Source of the DNA: JBOGGN01 sp050744165 | Lineage (GTDB): Bacteria; Actinomycetota; Acidimicrobiia; Acidimicrobiales; Palsa-688 | Assembly (NCBI GenBank): GCA_050744165.1 | Contig: JBOGGN010000215.1 | Location: 1 to 15,430 of the forward strand | Direction: 5' to 3' | DNA length: 15,430 bases | In this document: piece after piece, positions 1-6,098 of the stretch | Numbering within the stretch: the stretch's first letter is position 1 | How the letters are laid out: every line of letters starts with the position of its first letter | The notes under the pieces: generated by a model | Told to the model about the DNA's origin: nothing | Database searches by the model: none | What the model saw: the letters and a program-made list of their open reading frames with translations, nothing else | Made by a program: the position numbers and the translations under genes

Positions 1-711
1 GGCCAGGTCCTCCCCGGCCGGGCGCCCGGCCTGCACCTGGCCGACCGTGGCCGGGCCGACGCCGAAGCCGTCGCCGAACGTCTCGCCGCCCTTGCCGTCA
101 CCCCCGCCCCCGACCCCGGCTCGGCGCCCGCGGGACCGGCGACACCGGCCATACCGGCGACACCGGCGCCAGAGACTCAGCCGCCCCATATGGGCGTGCG
201 CGGGAGCAGGACGGCGAGGAAGCCCGGGCCCACCAAGGTGGCAGCGGTCTACGCCTCACCCCTTGAACGGGCCCAGGAAACCGCCGCCCCCATCGCCGCC
301 CGCCTCGGCCTCGAGGTGGTCACCGAAGCGGGCCTGATCGAGATGGACTTCGGCGAGTGGACGGGTGCCGAGTTGAAGGCGCTGTACAAGCTCCCGGAAT
401 GGAACGCCGTGCAGCGCTACCCGAGCGGCTTCCAGTTCCCTGGCGGCGAGGCCTTCGCGGCCATGCGCGCCCGCATGGCGGCAACCATCGCCGTCCTGTG
501 CCGCCGCCATCCGGGCGAGATCATCGTGTGCGTGTCCCACGCGGACCCCATCAAGACGGCCGTGTCCGACGCCCTGGGCACCCACCTCGACCTGTTCCAG
601 CGCATCTCGATCTCCACCTGCTCCATCACCGCCATCTCCTACTCGCGGACCGGTCCCGCCGTCCTCGCCGTCAACACCACCGGCGGCGTCGGCGACCTCC
701 TGCCCCGATAG
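1..711 (+). CDS. Histidine phosphatase family protein (MSMEG_4193-like), 5' partial
   Basis: The frame is open from base 1 to the TAG at 709-711 (236 residues visible), so the start and the N-terminal RHG catalytic motif lie upstream. The visible part begins GQVLPGR and continues GLHLADRGR, which normally follow RHG in phosphoglycerate-mutase-like phosphatases. Later come the ASPLERAQET segment (visible residues about 84-93), MDFGEWTG, and VSHADPIK with the second catalytic histidine. The family (MSMEG_4193, 'putative phosphomutase') has no firmly assigned substrate; it typically precedes DUF3090 and SCO1664 genes, as here. Oddity: visible residues about 34-76 form a Pro/Ala/Thr-rich then basic insertion between a helix and the conserved strand, where relatives have a short loop. 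The ATG at 190 lies inside this insertion and is not the start, because family-conserved sequence precedes it in frame. Phosphatase-fold call is firm; substrate unknown. Confidence 0.9.
   Translation, partial: GQVLPGRAPGLHLADRGRADAEAVAERLAALAVTPAPDPGSAPAGPATPAIPATPAPETQPPHMGVRGSRTARKPGPTKVAAVYASPLERAQETAAPIAARLGLEVVTEAGLIEMDFGEWTGAELKALYKLPEWNAVQRYPSGFQFPGGEAFAAMRARMAATIAVLCRRHPGEIIVCVSHADPIKTAVSDALGTHLDLFQRISISTCSITAISYSRTGPAVLAVNTTGGVGDLLPR
135..167 (+). repeat. 18-bp tandem duplication inside the phosphatase gene
   Basis: The 15-bp string ACCGGCGACACCGGC occurs at 135-149 and again at 153-167, an 18-bp period that keeps the reading frame. It encodes a repeated PATPA(I/P) hexapeptide within the Pro/Ala-rich insertion of the histidine phosphatase. 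Slipped-strand expansion is a likely origin. Confidence 0.8.
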
Positions 712-716
712 CCCCA

Positions 717-1226
717 GTGAGCAACAGCTTCGACCTCCCCTCCGTCCACCACCTGACCGTGGGCACCGTGGGCGAGCCCGGCCACCGCACCTTCTACCTG
801 CAAGCCCGCCAAGACGACCAGCTGGTGACCCTGAAGATCGAGAAACAGCAGGTCCGAGTGCTCTCCGAGCGGTTGCTGGAACTGGTGAAGGAAAGCGTCG
901 CCATCGCCCCGCCGGCCCCCGAGCTGATCGAGCCCGTCCTCGCCGAATGGCCCGTCGGCGCCCTGCGCATCCTCGACGACCGGGATAGCAACCAGATCAT
1001 CCTCATGGCCGAGGAGATCGTCGAGCTCGACGAGGAAGGCGATGCCGTCGACACCGGTGGCCTGGCCCGCTTCGGAGCCAGCCGAGCCCAGATCGCGGCC
1101 ATGGCCCGCCGGGGCATGGAACTGGTCGAAGCCGGCCGTCCCCTCTGCGCTCTCTGCGGTTTCCCGCTGGACCCCGAAGGCCACGCATGCCCACGGATGA
1201 ACGGCCACCGGTCGCCGACGCTCTGA
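717..1226 (+). CDS. DUF3090 family protein
   Basis: A 169-residue protein with a GTG start at 717, five bases after the phosphatase stop and without a clear Shine-Dalgarno sequence, so translational coupling is likely. The GTG is chosen because the recognisable family N-terminus (SNSFDLPSVHHLTVGTVGEPG) starts there; the longer open frame upstream lies antisense-like within the phosphatase gene. The protein has a conserved beta-rich body (FYLQARQDDQLVTLKIEKQQ) and a C-terminal cluster with Cys144, Cys147, Cys158 and His164 (CALCGFPLDPEGHACPRMNGH), which looks like a small zinc-binding knuckle. DUF3090 is an actinobacterial family of unknown function that almost always sits between these two neighbours, suggesting a shared pathway. 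The gene overlaps the next one by 40 bp in another frame. Metal binding is inference from the Cys/His spacing. Confidence 0.9.
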   Translation: MSNSFDLPSVHHLTVGTVGEPGHRTFYLQARQDDQLVTLKIEKQQVRVLSERLLELVKESVAIAPPAPELIEPVLAEWPVGALRILDDRDSNQIILMAEEIVELDEEGDAVDTGGLARFGASRAQIAAMARRGMELVEAGRPLCALCGFPLDPEGHACPRMNGHRSPTL

Positions 1227-1918
1227 CCGACGCCTCGACCATCTTGGCCGAGGGCGAGGTCGAGATCCTGGGCCGGATGCCGTGGAGTTCCAACGCCACC
1301 TTCCTCACCCTGGTCACCCTCGACGGCGTCCAGCTGCGGGCGATCTACAAGCCCCATCGGGGCGAGCGGCGGCTGTGGGACTTCCCCGACGGCCTCTACC
1401 GCCGGGAGGTGGCCGCCTACCAGCTGGCCCAGGCGCTCGGCTGGCCGCCCATCCCGGAGACGATCGTCCGCGAGAGTGCACCCTTCGGCGTGGGCTCGCT
1501 GCAACGCTTCGTCGACGCCGACTTCGAGCAGCACTACTTCACCCTGCTCGAGGAGCCCCGACACGGCCCCGCGCTGCGGGCCATGGCAGCCTTCGACGTG
1601 GTGGCCAACAACGCGGACCGCAAGGGCGGCCATTGCCTGCTCGACAGCGAGGACCGCATTTGGGGCATCGACCACGGGCTGTGTTTCAACACGGTCCCCA
1701 AGCTGCGCACCGTGATCTGGGACTTCGCCGGCGAGGCGGTCGACGAGGCCCTCTGTGCCGACCTACGCCGACTGGCTCTCGACCCCCCCGGGCCCCTGGT
1801 CGCGCTGCTGGCCGAGGCGGAGATCGACGCCGTCGTCCGCCGAGCCGAGCGGTTGGCGACCACGGCGGTCTTCCCCGAGCCGAGCGACGAGCGGCCCTAC
1901 CCCTGGCCTCTGTTGTGA
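1187..1918 (+). CDS. SCO1664 family protein, PI3/4-kinase-like fold
   Basis: A 243-residue protein starting at ATG 1187, inside the end of the DUF3090 gene. It matches the SCO1664 actinobacterial family: an N-terminal 'AEGEVEILGRMPWSSNATF' stretch, then AIYKPHRGERRLWDFPDG (candidate nucleotide-contacting Lys55), REVAAYQLAQALGW, NNADRKGGH at 141-149 and GIDHGLCFN at 160-168. The last two resemble the catalytic loop and the metal-binding D-x-G element of phosphatidylinositol 3/4-kinase-like proteins; that catalytic reading is inference, and no substrate is known to me. It is the last gene of the three-gene plus-strand unit. Its final 22 bp overlap the end of the convergent FAD oxidoreductase gene, so the two transcripts have complementary 3' ends. 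Length and motif order look complete, with no frame damage. Confidence 0.88.
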   Translation: MPTDERPPVADALTDASTILAEGEVEILGRMPWSSNATFLTLVTLDGVQLRAIYKPHRGERRLWDFPDGLYRREVAAYQLAQALGWPPIPETIVRESAPFGVGSLQRFVDADFEQHYFTLLEEPRHGPALRAMAAFDVVANNADRKGGHCLLDSEDRIWGIDHGLCFNTVPKLRTVIWDFAGEAVDEALCADLRRLALDPPGPLVALLAEAEIDAVVRRAERLATTAVFPEPSDERPYPWPLL

Positions 1919-2937
1919 GCAAAGGCCCGGTCGGGATCGAGACGCTCCCGCACCGCCTGCCACTCGTCCCAACGGGGATAGCGGGCTCGCAGCGCCGCCT
2001 CCGACATCCCGTGCGGGCCGCCCCACTGCGGCCGCCCGTCGAGCCCCGCGACCCCCGAGATGTAGACCGAGGCGTCGCCCTGGGTGGGTGACATCGCCAG
2101 GGCGTCGCCGGCGCTCACCGAGACCTCGACGGGAAAAAGGAGCGCTCCTCGCCTCCCCGCGCTCAGTTCCCGAGCGCGCCGCGCGGCTCGGGCCCAGTCA
2201 TGCCTGGCGACGGCGTACGCGAGGGGCGGCGGGGGCATCCGGCGGCGGTTCCACCACCGGTAGCTGCGCCCCACGGCCCGGCCGTCGGGGGGGTCGTCGG
2301 TGCGGTTAGCGACCATGACCTTGGCCTTGGCCCGGCCGGGCAGCCACGACAGCTCGCAGTAGTCGTTGGTGTCGGCGTAACCGTCGAAGCCGTCGATGGC
2401 CTCGCCGAGGGGTGTGCGGAAGGTACTGGCCCGCAGGTTGAAGCCCGGTTGGCAGCGCAGGGTCACCGTCGAAATGACGCCGAACGCCCCGAGGCCGATG
2501 CGGGCGGCGTCGAAGATCTCGGGCTCCTCGGCGGTGGAGCAGTCGAGCAGTTCGCCCGCCGGGGTGATCAGCCGGAGTGCCGTTACCTGGGTGACCAGCC
2601 CGCCCATCCGAGCAGCGCTGCCGTGGGCACCGAGGGACACGGCGGCTCCGAGGGACTGGGTCGGATCGCGGCTGCCATTTTCCCTCGAAAGGCCCCAGCA
2701 ACCGAGGGTGTGATCGACCAGCCACAGCGGCGTCCCCGCCTCGAAGGTCGCCCAGCCGGCTTCGCGGTCGATGCGTACCGCGCGCCGGTAGCCGGACAGG
2801 TCGATCAGGATCTCGCGGCCCCGGCGGTGGCGGGTCCGGGTCGGGTGGCCCACCCGGACCGGCCGGTGGAGGGCCGCCGCCTGGCGGATGATGGCGACCA
2901 GCTCGACCTCGGTGGCCGGCGTCTCGACGACGGACAA
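1897..2937 (-). CDS. FAD-linked oxidoreductase, short aldonolactone-oxidase type
   Basis: A 346-residue protein from a TTG at 2937-2935 to the stop at 1899-1897. FAD-binding type-4 domain features are clear: IDLSGYRRAVRID, AGTPLWLVDHTLGCWGL, then TQSLGAAVSLGAHGSAARMGGL (about 106-127) and LGAFGVISTVTLRC. The C-terminus (GRPQWGG, RYPRWDEWQAVRERLDPDRAF) matches the end of D-arabinono/L-gulono-1,4-lactone oxidases. Differences from that family: about 80 residues shorter, mainly in the central cap; the N-terminal Trp-Ser-Gly segment is absent; and the usual GSGHSF flavin-histidine motif is replaced by VGHPTRTRH (about 28-36). The TTG lies four bases after the etfA stop, so coupled expression with ETF is likely. 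I infer a dehydrogenase that may pass electrons to ETF; substrate unknown. A decayed or diverged copy is the alternative. Confidence 0.82.
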   Translation of the reverse strand: MSVVETPATEVELVAIIRQAAALHRPVRVGHPTRTRHRRGREILIDLSGYRRAVRIDREAGWATFEAGTPLWLVDHTLGCWGLSRENGSRDPTQSLGAAVSLGAHGSAARMGGLVTQVTALRLITPAGELLDCSTAEEPEIFDAARIGLGAFGVISTVTLRCQPGFNLRASTFRTPLGEAIDGFDGYADTNDYCELSWLPGRAKAKVMVANRTDDPPDGRAVGRSYRWWNRRRMPPPPLAYAVARHDWARAARRARELSAGRRGALLFPVEVSVSAGDALAMSPTQGDASVYISGVAGLDGRPQWGGPHGMSEAALRARYPRWDEWQAVRERLDPDRAFAHNRGQG

Positions 2938-2941
2938 CGGC

Positions 2942-3913
2942 CTAAGCGCGGGCCTTGAGGGCGTCGATGAGCTTGGGCAGCACCTTGGAGGCGTCGCCCA
3001 CGATGCCGAGGTCGGCGATGCCGAAGATGGGGGCCTCGGCGTCCTTGTTGATGGCGATGATGTTCTTGGCGCCCTTCATGCCTACCATGTGCTGGGTGGC
3101 GCCGGAGATGCCGACCGCGATGTACACCGTCGGCTTCACCGTCTTGCCAGTCTGTCCGACCTGGTAGGCGTAGGGCACCCAGCCGGCATCGACGATCGCC
3201 CGGGAAGCGCCGGGCGCCCCATGCAGCAGCTTGGCCAGATCCTCGATCAGCTGATAACGGCTGGCGTCGCCGAGGCCCCGCCCGCCGGAGACCACGACCG
3301 GCGCCTCGTCCAGCTTGGGGCCGCTGCGCTCTTCGACATGGCGGGCGGTGACCGTCGCCGCGTTGGTGGCACCCAGGTCGGGAACGGGGAGCGTCACTAC
3401 GTCGGGGGTCTGGGATTCAGCCGACGGCTCGGGCGCGAAGGACTTGGCCCGAATCACGAAGATGGCGGGCGCGTCGGCGGTGAAGCGGGCCTTCAGGACC
3501 TCGCTGCCACCGAAGATGGCATGCTCGGACAAGAGCGCCCCGTCGGCGGCCTCGAGGCCGACCACGTTGGTGAGCACCGGCTTGTCGAGGCGGGCCGAAA
3601 GGCGCCCCGCGATGTCTCGCCCGTCGTAGGTGGTGGGAATCAAGATGGCGTCGGGGGCGCCGTTGGCCGCGATGTGAGCGGCCAGGGCGGCAGCCACGGG
3701 GGCACCCGGGAGGGCGCCGCCCAGGTCGCCGACGGTGAAGACCGTCGTGGCGCCGTAGGCCCCGAACTGGGCGGCGGCATCGGCACCGGCGCCCCACGTG
3801 AGGGCCTCCACGGTCCCGCCGAGCTGGCGGGCCTTGGTCAACAGCTCCAGGGTTACGGGGAGGGCGGTGCCGGCTGCGGTCTCGGCCACCACCAGGATTC
3901 GTTCGGTTGCCAT
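2942..3913 (-). CDS. etfA: Electron transfer flavoprotein, alpha subunit
   Basis: A 323-residue protein starting at ATG 3913-3911, preceded by AGAGGAG (3927-3921) seven bases upstream. A longer open frame running into etfB is rejected because the family N-terminus (MATERILVVAETAAG) begins here. The C-terminal FAD domain is typical: VVSGGRGLGD, DAGWVPYAYQVGQTGKTVKP, then YIAVGISGATQHMVGMKGA and IIAINKDAEAPIFGIADLGIVGD. EtfA binds FAD and, with EtfB, carries electrons from acyl-CoA and other flavin dehydrogenases to the membrane quinone pool via ETF dehydrogenase, which is not in this window. It lies 25 bp after etfB and four bases before the FAD oxidoreductase, so the three are probably one transcript. 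Length is normal. Confidence 0.97.
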   Translation of the reverse strand: MATERILVVAETAAGTALPVTLELLTKARQLGGTVEALTWGAGADAAAQFGAYGATTVFTVGDLGGALPGAPVAAALAAHIAANGAPDAILIPTTYDGRDIAGRLSARLDKPVLTNVVGLEAADGALLSEHAIFGGSEVLKARFTADAPAIFVIRAKSFAPEPSAESQTPDVVTLPVPDLGATNAATVTARHVEERSGPKLDEAPVVVSGGRGLGDASRYQLIEDLAKLLHGAPGASRAIVDAGWVPYAYQVGQTGKTVKPTVYIAVGISGATQHMVGMKGAKNIIAINKDAEAPIFGIADLGIVGDASKVLPKLIDALKARA

Positions 3914-3938
3914 GTCTGTTCTCCTCTGAAAGACCCGC

Positions 3939-4718
3939 TCAGATGACCTTGATCTGTTCCAGGAACGCCACGATGCGCTGGTAGCCATCGCCTTCGTCGA
4001 CCACGATCTCGCCTGCCTGGCGGGTCTCGGCCGCTTCGACGGAAACGATCGTCTGGCCGGCGCCGGGCCATCCCACCTCGTCCAGGGACAGATCGAGATC
4101 TGCCACCTTGAGCTGGTCAATAGGTCGGGACTTGGCCGCCATGATCCCCTTGAAGGAGGGATAGCGGGGCTCGACAACGCCTGCGGTGACGGTGACCAGC
4201 GCCGGCAGCGGGCACTCGACCTCGTCGTAGCCGGCCTCGGTCTGACGTTGCACGAAAACCTTGCCGCCGTCGATGCGTACCTCCTTGGCGAAGGTCACCG
4301 CGGGCAGGCCGAGCAACTCGGCCACCTGGACCGGAAGGGTGCCGGTGTAGCCGTCGGTCGACTCTGTGGCTGCCAGGATCAACTCGGCGCCCACCCGCTC
4401 GATGGCCTTGGCCAGCACCTTGGCCGTGCCCAGGGCATCGGAGCCGGCCAGCGACTCGTCGCTCACCAGGATGGCCTTGTCGGCGCCCATGGCGAGCGCT
4501 GTGCGCAGGCCCGCGACCTCGCCGTGCGGCGCCATGGAGACGAGGGTGACCTGGCCGCCGCCGGCGGCCGTCAGGAGTTGCAGCGCCATCTCGACCCCGT
4601 ACTCGTCGGAGGGGTCGAGCATCAGCTTGGCGCTGCGGTCGAGGGTGTGGGTCGCCGGATCGAGCCGGCCGGGCGTCGAGGTGTCGGGCACCTGCTTGAC
4701 GCAAACGGCGATGTTCAT
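3939..4718 (-). CDS. etfB: Electron transfer flavoprotein, beta subunit
   Basis: A 259-residue protein starting at ATG 4718-4716 with a GGGGAG ribosome-binding site (4733-4728) nine bases upstream. It begins MNIAVCVKQVPDT, and has the AMP-site region (ATESTDGYTGTLP, about 117-129) and the ETF-beta signature region VQRQTEAGYDEVECPLPAL (about 155-173). EtfB pairs with EtfA and holds AMP in the ordinary group of ETFs. It is the first gene of the etfB-etfA-oxidoreductase unit. Its promoter must lie in the 138-bp region shared with the divergent anti-sigma gene, where a strong palindrome at 4761-4780 is a candidate operator. Nothing is truncated. Confidence 0.97.
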   Translation of the reverse strand: MNIAVCVKQVPDTSTPGRLDPATHTLDRSAKLMLDPSDEYGVEMALQLLTAAGGGQVTLVSMAPHGEVAGLRTALAMGADKAILVSDESLAGSDALGTAKVLAKAIERVGAELILAATESTDGYTGTLPVQVAELLGLPAVTFAKEVRIDGGKVFVQRQTEAGYDEVECPLPALVTVTAGVVEPRYPSFKGIMAAKSRPIDQLKVADLDLSLDEVGWPGAGQTIVSVEAAETRQAGEIVVDEGDGYQRIVAFLEQIKVI

Positions 4719-4760
4719 GGAGCGATTCTCCCCCTGCCGAGGCCAGTACGTTTCTCAGCT

Positions 4761-4780
4761 ATGTTACCACGCGGTAACAT
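4761..4780. promoter_or_regulatory. Near-perfect palindromic operator between etfB and the anti-sigma gene
   Basis: ATGTTACCACGCGGTAACAT has perfect 8-bp arms (ATGTTACC/GGTAACAT) around a 4-bp centre; 18 of 20 positions are symmetrical. It lies 43 bp upstream of the etfB start and 77 bp upstream of the anti-sigma start, in an AT-richer stretch than its surroundings. Size and symmetry are typical of a TetR-family dimer site, a class that often controls acyl-CoA/ETF genes in actinobacteria. The identity of the regulator is inference; none is encoded here. Confidence 0.6.
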
Positions 4781-4840
4781 CCTCCGACCACCTGTCTCGT
4801 ATGCTTTGTCATAGGATCTGGCTGCGGGAAATAGGGCGGA

Positions 4841-4856
4841 TGATAGGTTCCGATAG
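4841..4856 (+). promoter_or_regulatory. Possible extended -10 for a leaderless anti-sigma/sigma transcript
   Basis: TGATAGGTT (4841-4849) fits the actinobacterial TGN-TANNNT extended -10 pattern, and the hexamer ends seven bases before the anti-sigma ATG at 4857. No good Shine-Dalgarno sequence precedes that ATG, so a leaderless mRNA would explain the arrangement. No convincing -35 was found, and an alternative SigF-like pair (GTTT 4750-4753, CGGTAA 4772-4777, 18-bp spacing) lies further upstream. Confidence 0.25.
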
Positions 4857-5264
4857 ATGACGGGCCCGGACGAAGTGAGACTGTCGGTACCGGCCATGCC
4901 CGAGTTTCTGCGGCTGATCAGAGTCACCGCGGCAGGACTGGGCAGCCGCCTGGGATTCAGCTACGACGAGGTCGAGGATCTGCGCCTCGCGATCGACGAG
5001 TTGTGTATCGGTCTCACCGGCAAGACCGGGCGCGACGGGACGGTGGATGTCCGCTTCCGGGTCGACGGCGACGCGTTGGAGGTCACGGCCGAGGGCCACT
5101 TCGGGGACAACGCCGTGTTCACGCCCCACGAGTCGGCCTGGTCGCGAATCATTCTGGAGGCGCTGGTCGACGACCACGAGCTGGCGCCCGGACCTGAAGG
5201 GCCCCGGTTCCGGCTGGTCAAGCGCACTGCGTCGCCTCGGCCGCCCGCGGCTGCACCCGCATGA
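4857..5264 (+). CDS. Anti-sigma factor, RsbW/UsfX-like ATP-binding protein
   Basis: A 135-residue protein with ATG at 4857. It has the GHKL-fold layout of RsbW-type anti-sigma factors: an N-terminal PAMPEFLRLIRVTAAGLGSRLGFS strand-helix and a helix DLRLAIDELCIGL (about 41-53) corresponding to the N-box, then a beta sheet (TVDVRFRVDGDALEVTAEG) and a C-terminal SAWSRIILEALVDDHEL helix ending in RLVKR. The N-box Asn and the glycine-rich ATP lid are poorly conserved, as in mycobacterial UsfX, so ATP binding is not certain. Its stop overlaps the sigma factor start (ATGA at 5261-5264), the standard arrangement for a cognate anti-sigma/sigma pair. No anti-anti-sigma gene is present in the window. 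The C-terminal tail (SPRPPAAAPA) looks disordered. Confidence 0.85.
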   Translation: MTGPDEVRLSVPAMPEFLRLIRVTAAGLGSRLGFSYDEVEDLRLAIDELCIGLTGKTGRDGTVDVRFRVDGDALEVTAEGHFGDNAVFTPHESAWSRIILEALVDDHELAPGPEGPRFRLVKRTASPRPPAAAPA

Positions 5265-6049
5265 GCAACGATCCGGTGGCCCGCGACGAACTGCGGGCCA
5301 AGTTCGTCGAGTTCGCGGCCGCGCCCGCGGAGGGCGCCACGCCGCCCGACAACGCCGAACGGCGCGGTCTCCGCGACGAGCTGGTCTCCGCCCATCTCGG
5401 CCTGGCCGAGTACCTGGCCCGGCGCTTCGCCAACCGGGGCGAGCCCCTCGACGACCTTGTCCAGGTGGCGTCCATGGGCTTGGTGAAAGCCGTCGACCGG
5501 TTCGATCCGGAACGGGGCGTGGAGTTTTCCACCTACGCCACCCACACCATCGTGGGCGAGCTGAAGCGCCACTTCCGCGACAAGGGCTGGGCCGTGCGGG
5601 CGCCTCGAAGAATGCAGGAGCTGTACCTCCGGCTGACCAAGGTCATCGGCGTGCTCGGCCAGCGCCTCGGCCACTCGCCGACGATCGCCGAGCTGGCGGC
5701 GGAGGTCCAGGTCTCCGAGGAAGAGGTGCTCGAAGCCCTCGAAGCCGGCCAAGCCTACCGGTTCGCGTCGCTCGACGCCCCAAGCGGCGACAGCGAATCG
5801 CCGAGCTACGCCTCCTACCTCGGTGACGAGGACCCCGGGATGGAAGATGCGGAGCGGCGGGCGGTGCTCGAGCCACTGCTCCAGAAACTCGCTCCGCGGG
5901 AGCAGCTGATCGTCCACCTGCGCTTTTTCCAGGGCCTCACCCAATCGGAGATCGCCAACCACCTCGGCATCAGCCAGATGCACGTTTCGAGGCTCCTGGC
6001 CAAAAGCGTGTCCCGGCTGCGGGCGGTCGCCGACGAGGGCGAGGGCTGA
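5261..6049 (+). CDS. RNA polymerase sigma factor, SigB/SigF/SigG type
   Basis: A 262-residue group-3 sigma factor with ATG at 5261, translationally coupled to the anti-sigma gene. Region 2 spans about 41-110 (LVSAHLGLAEYLARRF, DLVQVASMGLVKAVDRFDPERG, FSTYATHTIVGELKRHFRDKGW), including the core-binding and -10 recognition helices. Region 3 follows (about 115-195: RRMQELYLRL, SPTIAELAAEVQVSEEEVLEAL), and region 4 ends with the helix-turn-helix LTQSEIANHLGISQMHVSRL (226-245). In actinobacteria these factors drive stress and stationary-phase genes, and are held inactive by the RsbW-like partner. Which regulon applies here is unknown. The stop codon sits in the loop of a short GC hairpin (6041-6055). 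Confidence 0.95.
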   Translation: MSNDPVARDELRAKFVEFAAAPAEGATPPDNAERRGLRDELVSAHLGLAEYLARRFANRGEPLDDLVQVASMGLVKAVDRFDPERGVEFSTYATHTIVGELKRHFRDKGWAVRAPRRMQELYLRLTKVIGVLGQRLGHSPTIAELAAEVQVSEEEVLEALEAGQAYRFASLDAPSGDSESPSYASYLGDEDPGMEDAERRAVLEPLLQKLAPREQLIVHLRFFQGLTQSEIANHLGISQMHVSRLLAKSVSRLRAVADEGEG

Positions 6050-6055
6050 GCCCTC
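6041..6055 (+). terminator. GC hairpin enclosing the sigma factor stop codon
   Basis: GAGGGC-TGA-GCCCTC is a perfect 6-bp inverted repeat whose three-base loop is the sigma factor stop codon (6047-6049). No U-rich tract follows, so if it attenuates transcription before the lipid kinase gene it is not a classical intrinsic terminator. It may be chance in GC-rich DNA. Confidence 0.3.
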
Positions 6056-6098
6056 TGGGCCCTAAGCTCTGGACCCCCCAGCCAGGGAGCCGGCACCG

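Noticed and set aside
190..711. ATG 190 as the start of the histidine phosphatase
   Set aside because: The same frame is open to base 1 and encodes family-conserved GQVLPGR and LADRGR before it.
2888..3946. Long plus-strand open frame opposite etfA
   Set aside because: Gly/Val-rich translation without family motifs; it is the antisense shadow of a clear etfA, caused by high GC.
3914..4177. Upstream extension of etfA into etfB
   Set aside because: Ser/Arg/Pro-rich out-of-frame reading of etfB; the true start at 3913 has a good ribosome-binding site.
4803..4832. SigF-type promoter reading GTCA ... GGGAAA
   Set aside because: The -35 lacks GTTT and the -10 deviates from GGGTAT; too weak to call.
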